NCBI RefSeq assembly: GCF_032878875.1
Contig: NZ_CP118157.1
Span: 682,001 to 746,000, forward strand
Direction of reading: 5' to 3'
Length of the DNA stretch: 64,000 bases
From: Microbacterium sp. AB
GTDB lineage: Bacteria; Actinomycetota; Actinomycetes; Actinomycetales; Microbacteriaceae
Shown here piece by piece: positions 61,231 to 64,000 of the stretch. Numbering within the stretch: the first letter of the stretch is position 1; each line of letters opens with the position of its first letter. The position numbers were made by a program, and so were the translations under genes. The notes below the pieces were generated by a model, which worked only from the letters and a program-made list of their open reading frames with translations, had not been told where the DNA came from and did no database searches.

Positions 61231-61764
61231 ATGGCGCAGGGACTGCTCGTCGTGGACGTGCAGAACGACGTCATGGACGTCTGCGCGCACGCGGAGGACG
61301 TCGTCGCGCGCATCGTCTCGCTCGTGGACCGCGCGCGGTCGGCGGGCACGCCGGTCGTGTGGGTGCGGCATCATGACGACGGGCTCGTCGAGGGCTCGGA
61401 CGGATGGCGGATCGTGCCGGAGCTCGTCCCTGCCGCGGACGAGCCGATCGTCGACAAGCAGTGGGGCGACTCCTTCGCGGACACCGATCTCGTGCAGCGT
61501 CTCACCGCGCAGGGGATCACGGAGCTCGTGCTCTGCGGGGCGCAGACCGACTACTGCATCCGCTCTACGCTGCACGGCGCGCTCGTCCGCGGATATCCCG
61601 TGACGCTCGTCGAGGACGCGCACACGACCGAGGACGACGAGTACCGCGGAGAGCCCGTGACGGCGGACGGCCTCGTCGACGACCTCAACCGCATCGCGTC
61701 CATCGCCCGCTGGCCGGGAGCGGCCTCGCGGGTCGTGCCGGCGGCGGAGGTCGTGCTCGCCTGA
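61231..61764 (+). CDS. Isochorismatase-family cysteine hydrolase
   Basis: A 177-residue hydrolase. The catalytic triad is recognisable as Asp9 ('VVDVQND'), Lys76 ('IVDKQWGD') and Cys109 in 'LCGAQTDYCIRST'. Members act on amides such as nicotinamide, ureidoacrylate or N-carbamoyl compounds; the substrate here is unknown. GTG/ATG start with GAGGCGGGG upstream, 17 bases after the ATPase stop, so it belongs to the PAP2-HerA transcription unit. Confidence 0.88.
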   Translation: MAQGLLVVDVQNDVMDVCAHAEDVVARIVSLVDRARSAGTPVVWVRHHDDGLVEGSDGWRIVPELVPAADEPIVDKQWGDSFADTDLVQRLTAQGITELVLCGAQTDYCIRSTLHGALVRGYPVTLVEDAHTTEDDEYRGEPVTADGLVDDLNRIASIARWPGAASRVVPAAEVVLA

Positions 61765-61771
61765 CCGGGAG

Positions 61772-62334
61772 ATGAAGATGGGCAGCTATCAGGCGCGGCG
61801 TGGGCGCCGGACGGGGGCGTTGCTATGGCGGGTCGAGGTCGATCCCGGCGATCTGCGCATCCTGCCCGACGGCGTCATGGACCTCATGTGGTCCGAGGGG
61901 CGGTTCCTGTTCGCCGGTGCGGACACCACGGCGATGATCTCGGCGTCTGAGCACGGAGGAACGACGTGGGGGCTGAGGCTGGCACCCGGTGTGGCCTACT
62001 CCCTCCTGGGCATCCCGGCACGGGACCTCGCAGATCAACGCTTCGACTCGCCGCGTCGCTGGACCGTGCCGCCCGGGGAGGCGCCCGTGTCACCGACATC
62101 GCGGATCGGCACGGCCTCTCGGAACGCACCCTGCGTCGTCTCACCGACAGGCTGTTCGGCTACGGCCCGAAGACGCTCGCCTCTATCCACCGTTTCCAGC
62201 GCGTTCTCGCCCTCGTCCGCTCAGGCACACCGCTCGGCGAGGCGTCGACGATGGCGGGCTATGTCGATCAGTCCCATCTGACCCGCGATGTGCGGCGTCT
62301 TGCCGGGACGACTCCCGCCGACCTCGTCGTGTGA
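61772..62334 (+). pseudogene. AraC family regulator, frameshifted and internally deleted
   Basis: The 5' frame (ATG 61772 or 61778, GGGAG upstream) reads the N-terminal AraC sensor region ('ILPDGVMDLMWSEGRFLFAGADTTAM' to 'AYSLLGIPARDLADQR', about 61772-62040). The C-terminal DNA-binding part ('VTDIADRHGLSERTLRRLTDRLFGYGPKTLASIHRFQRV', 62082-62334) lies in another frame. Compared with intact homologues, roughly 40-60 residues between the two parts are missing, so a deletion with frameshift near 62040 is the likely cause. It is probably inactive. It sits just behind the hydrolase gene, which it may once have controlled. Confidence 0.75.
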
Positions 62335-62447
62335 GACAGGCGAGTCCTCTCGCGCTGTGCGCCTCCTCGCGTGCTGCATCCGCGAAGGGCGCGACTGGCC
62401 GATTCGTCCAAGACGATCACACCCCCGTGGGTGGCACCGTGGGATGC

Positions 62448-63341
62448 ATGAGCATCGACATCGGCCGCGCGGCATCGTTCCTGGCGGCTCACGGACGCGT
62501 CCTCGATCGACGCCGCTTCGCACTGCTCGCCGGCGAGGCGACGTCTCGGGAGCGGGGCGCCGTTCTCGCCGCGGTGGAGGGCTACCGCAACGGCGACGGC
62601 GGCTTCGGATGGGGACTCGAACCCGACCTCCGGGCGCCGGAGAGCCAGCCGGCCGGCGCTCTCCATGCGCTGGAAGCGATCGGCGACGCCGGACCGGAGA
62701 CGACGCCGACGACCGTCCGGCTCTTCGACTGGCTCGACTCCGTGACCCTGCCCGACGGCGGCCTCCCGTTCGCGCTGCCCATCGCGAACCCCGTGGCCTG
62801 CGCGCCGTTCTGGGTCGAGACCGACTCCGAGGAGTCGTCGTTGCAGATCACCGCCGGGGTCGCTGCGCAGGCGCACCGCGTCGCCCGCTTCGATGAGCGG
62901 GCGAAGGGACATCCTTGGCTGGAACGGGTGACGCGCTTCTGCTTCGACGCGATCGGCAGGATGGACGAGGCCCCGTTCGCCTACGTCCTGTCGTTCGCGC
63001 TCCGGTTCCTCGACGCGACCGCCGACACCCATCCCGAGGCGCACGATCTCCTGCGCGGCTTGCGGCAGTATGTGCCCGCCGACGGCGCAGTCCCGGTCGC
63101 GGGAGGCGCCGAGGGCGAGATGCTCCACCTCCTCGACCTCGCTCCCGAACCCGGGCGCGCGGTTCGCGACCTCGTCGACGACGACGACGTCGCCGCCGAC
63201 CTGGACCGCCTGGAGAACGGGCAGCAGGCCGACGGAGGATGGGCCGTCGACTTCACCAGCCATTCGGAGGCCGCGTCTCTCGAATGGCGTGGCTATGCGA
63301 CGGTCTCCGCTGTGGCGGTGCTCCGAGCCAACGGCCGCTGA
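62448..63341 (+). CDS. Prenyltransferase/terpenoid-cyclase-fold protein of unknown function
   Basis: A 297-residue protein with the alpha/alpha-barrel repeat typical of prenyltransferase and squalene-cyclase-like proteins: 'YRNGDGGFGWGLEPDL' (about 46-61) and 'NGQQADGGWAVDFTSHSEAA' (about 258-277) are QxDGG-W type repeats. No catalytic DxDD motif of terpene cyclases is apparent. Cytoplasmic, no signal peptide. ATG 62448, no good ribosome binding site. Similar standalone proteins are common and uncharacterised in actinobacteria. Confidence 0.7.
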   Translation: MSIDIGRAASFLAAHGRVLDRRRFALLAGEATSRERGAVLAAVEGYRNGDGGFGWGLEPDLRAPESQPAGALHALEAIGDAGPETTPTTVRLFDWLDSVTLPDGGLPFALPIANPVACAPFWVETDSEESSLQITAGVAAQAHRVARFDERAKGHPWLERVTRFCFDAIGRMDEAPFAYVLSFALRFLDATADTHPEAHDLLRGLRQYVPADGAVPVAGGAEGEMLHLLDLAPEPGRAVRDLVDDDDVAADLDRLENGQQADGGWAVDFTSHSEAASLEWRGYATVSAVAVLRANGR

Positions 63342-63528
63342 TCCCCTCCGCAAGAGGATGCGCCGTATGAATGCGGCGATCCGCTTACGAGGGGGAACGC
63401 CGTGCGTCCCGCGAGCGGCGCGGCGATGGCTCGGAGATGAGCAGAGGGACGGCGCAGAAGGCCGCGTCCCGGTGCCGGAGGGGCTCGTCGGAGGGCAGGA
63501 GACGAGTGGCGGCCTCGGCGACGATCTC

Positions 63529-63544
63529 TCGAACAAATGTCCGA
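63529..63544 (+). promoter_or_regulatory. LexA (SOS) box upstream of the DUF222 gene
   Basis: TCGAACAAATGTCCGA matches the actinobacterial SOS box TCGAAC-N4-GTTCGA in all but one half-site position (C for T). It lies 21 bases before the start codon. Mycobacterial 13E12/DUF222 genes are known to include LexA-controlled members, which supports damage induction here. Confidence 0.7.
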
Positions 63545-63565
63545 TGTCCGTCGTAGTGTCGGGGT

Positions 63566-64000
63566 ATGGAGATCACCGCAGGCGTCAGCGAGGTGGCGGG
63601 GCTTCCGTGGGAGCCGACGGATGCCGAGCAGACGGTCACGCGCGTGGTGATGGAGTCGATGCAGACGGCGCAGAGGATGCGCGCTATGGCCGACGCGGTC
63701 GAGACGCGCGCCCTCGCTCTCGGGGCGGCTGTCGCGCGGGAGCAGACCGTGCGGGCGGACACGTCGTCGCAGTATGATTTCCCGTTCCGATCGATGGCGT
63801 CCGAGCTCGCCGCCGTCGCGGGGGAGTCGAAGAGGGCCGTGCAGACCCGGATGGCGAACGCCTCCGTGCTCGTGTCGTACTCTCCGGTCACGACGCAGGC
63901 GCTGGCCGATGCCCGCATCACGGCGAGACACGCTGCGGTGATCCGCGAGCACGGCGAACGGCTCGCCGACGAGCAGCGGGCGGTGTTCGAGGAGCGTGCG
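63566..64000 (+). CDS. DUF222 (13E12-type) HNH endonuclease, N-terminal part
   Basis: Only the first 145 codons are in the window, with no stop. The helical DUF222 domain is visible ('VETRALALGAAVAREQ', 'EFPFRSMASELAAVAG'-like, 'TRMANASVLVSYSPVTTQALADARITARHAAVIREHG'). A C-terminal HNH nuclease domain is expected beyond the window. ATG 63566 with GGGGT upstream but no strong ribosome binding site, and an SOS box just in front. These are multicopy, often horizontally spreading genes in actinobacteria. Confidence 0.85.
   Translation, partial: MEITAGVSEVAGLPWEPTDAEQTVTRVVMESMQTAQRMRAMADAVETRALALGAAVAREQTVRADTSSQYDFPFRSMASELAAVAGESKRAVQTRMANASVLVSYSPVTTQALADARITARHAAVIREHGERLADEQRAVFEERA

Overview
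The window reads as chromosomal DNA of a high-GC actinobacterium, most likely Microbacteriaceae (Microbacterium-like). Support: very high GC at third codon positions, leaderless starts directly after -10 boxes, many 4-nt ATGA/GTGA gene overlaps, a RamB-type regulator beside the glyoxylate genes, DtxR/IdeR-type iron boxes, a LexA-type box before a DUF222 gene, and an extended acidic NusG. This is inference from gene content; no 16S gene is present.

Layout. 1-5 kb: housekeeping genes (GNAT, TauE/SafE permease, FBP zinc finger, two MaoC dehydratases, MurB). 4.4-9 kb: a sugar-acid catabolic cluster (FCD regulator, DUF1537 kinase, dehydrogenase, GntP permease) with a perfect operator. 9-10.7 kb: a lower-GC patch with a lipoprotein and a frameshifted matrixin-like protease. 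10.7-16.7 kb: aminotransferase, malate synthase, isocitrate lyase and divergent RamB-like regulator. 17-22 kb: a transferred-looking surface-glycan region with a beta-helix protein broken at a G10 tract, a multi-TM protein, a GtrB-like glycosyltransferase and GtrA. 22-24.4 kb: an MFS transporter with its FadR-type regulator, bracketed by two imperfect direct repeats. 24.4-32.7 kb: the most unusual locus, a three-gene, translationally coupled operon behind an iron box: a divergent 1840-aa glutamate-synthase-like protein, a diflavin reductase and a HemS/HmuS-like protein. 32.8-40 kb: a Sua5/YrdC protein, then a complete six-gene mevalonate operon. 40-52 kb: a SIP-domain protein behind a second iron box, tRNA-Trp, secE-nusG-rplK-rplA, then accessory genes (oxidoreductase, SipW-type secretion cluster, MarR/drug exporter, YqaJ protein), then rplJ-rplL behind an L10-type leader. 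52-64 kb: a carbohydrate ABC transporter with a CebR/LacI-like operator, DUF305/DUF3105, a Bcr-type exporter, PAP2, a HerA-like ATPase, an isochorismatase-fold hydrolase, a decayed AraC regulator, a prenyltransferase-fold protein and the start of a DUF222 gene.

How they work together. Several loci carry a visible cis-site beside a plausible regulator: the FCD operator before the DUF1537 operon, a FadR-type site before the MFS gene, a RamB-like element between aceA and ramB, and a MarR candidate site. The two iron boxes suggest that the GltB-like/diflavin/HmuS operon and the SIP gene belong to one iron-starvation regulon. A 94-bp palindromic element occurs twice, in opposite orientation, and may be a dispersed repeat family. 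No CRISPR array, rRNA, phage structural module or intact transposase was seen.
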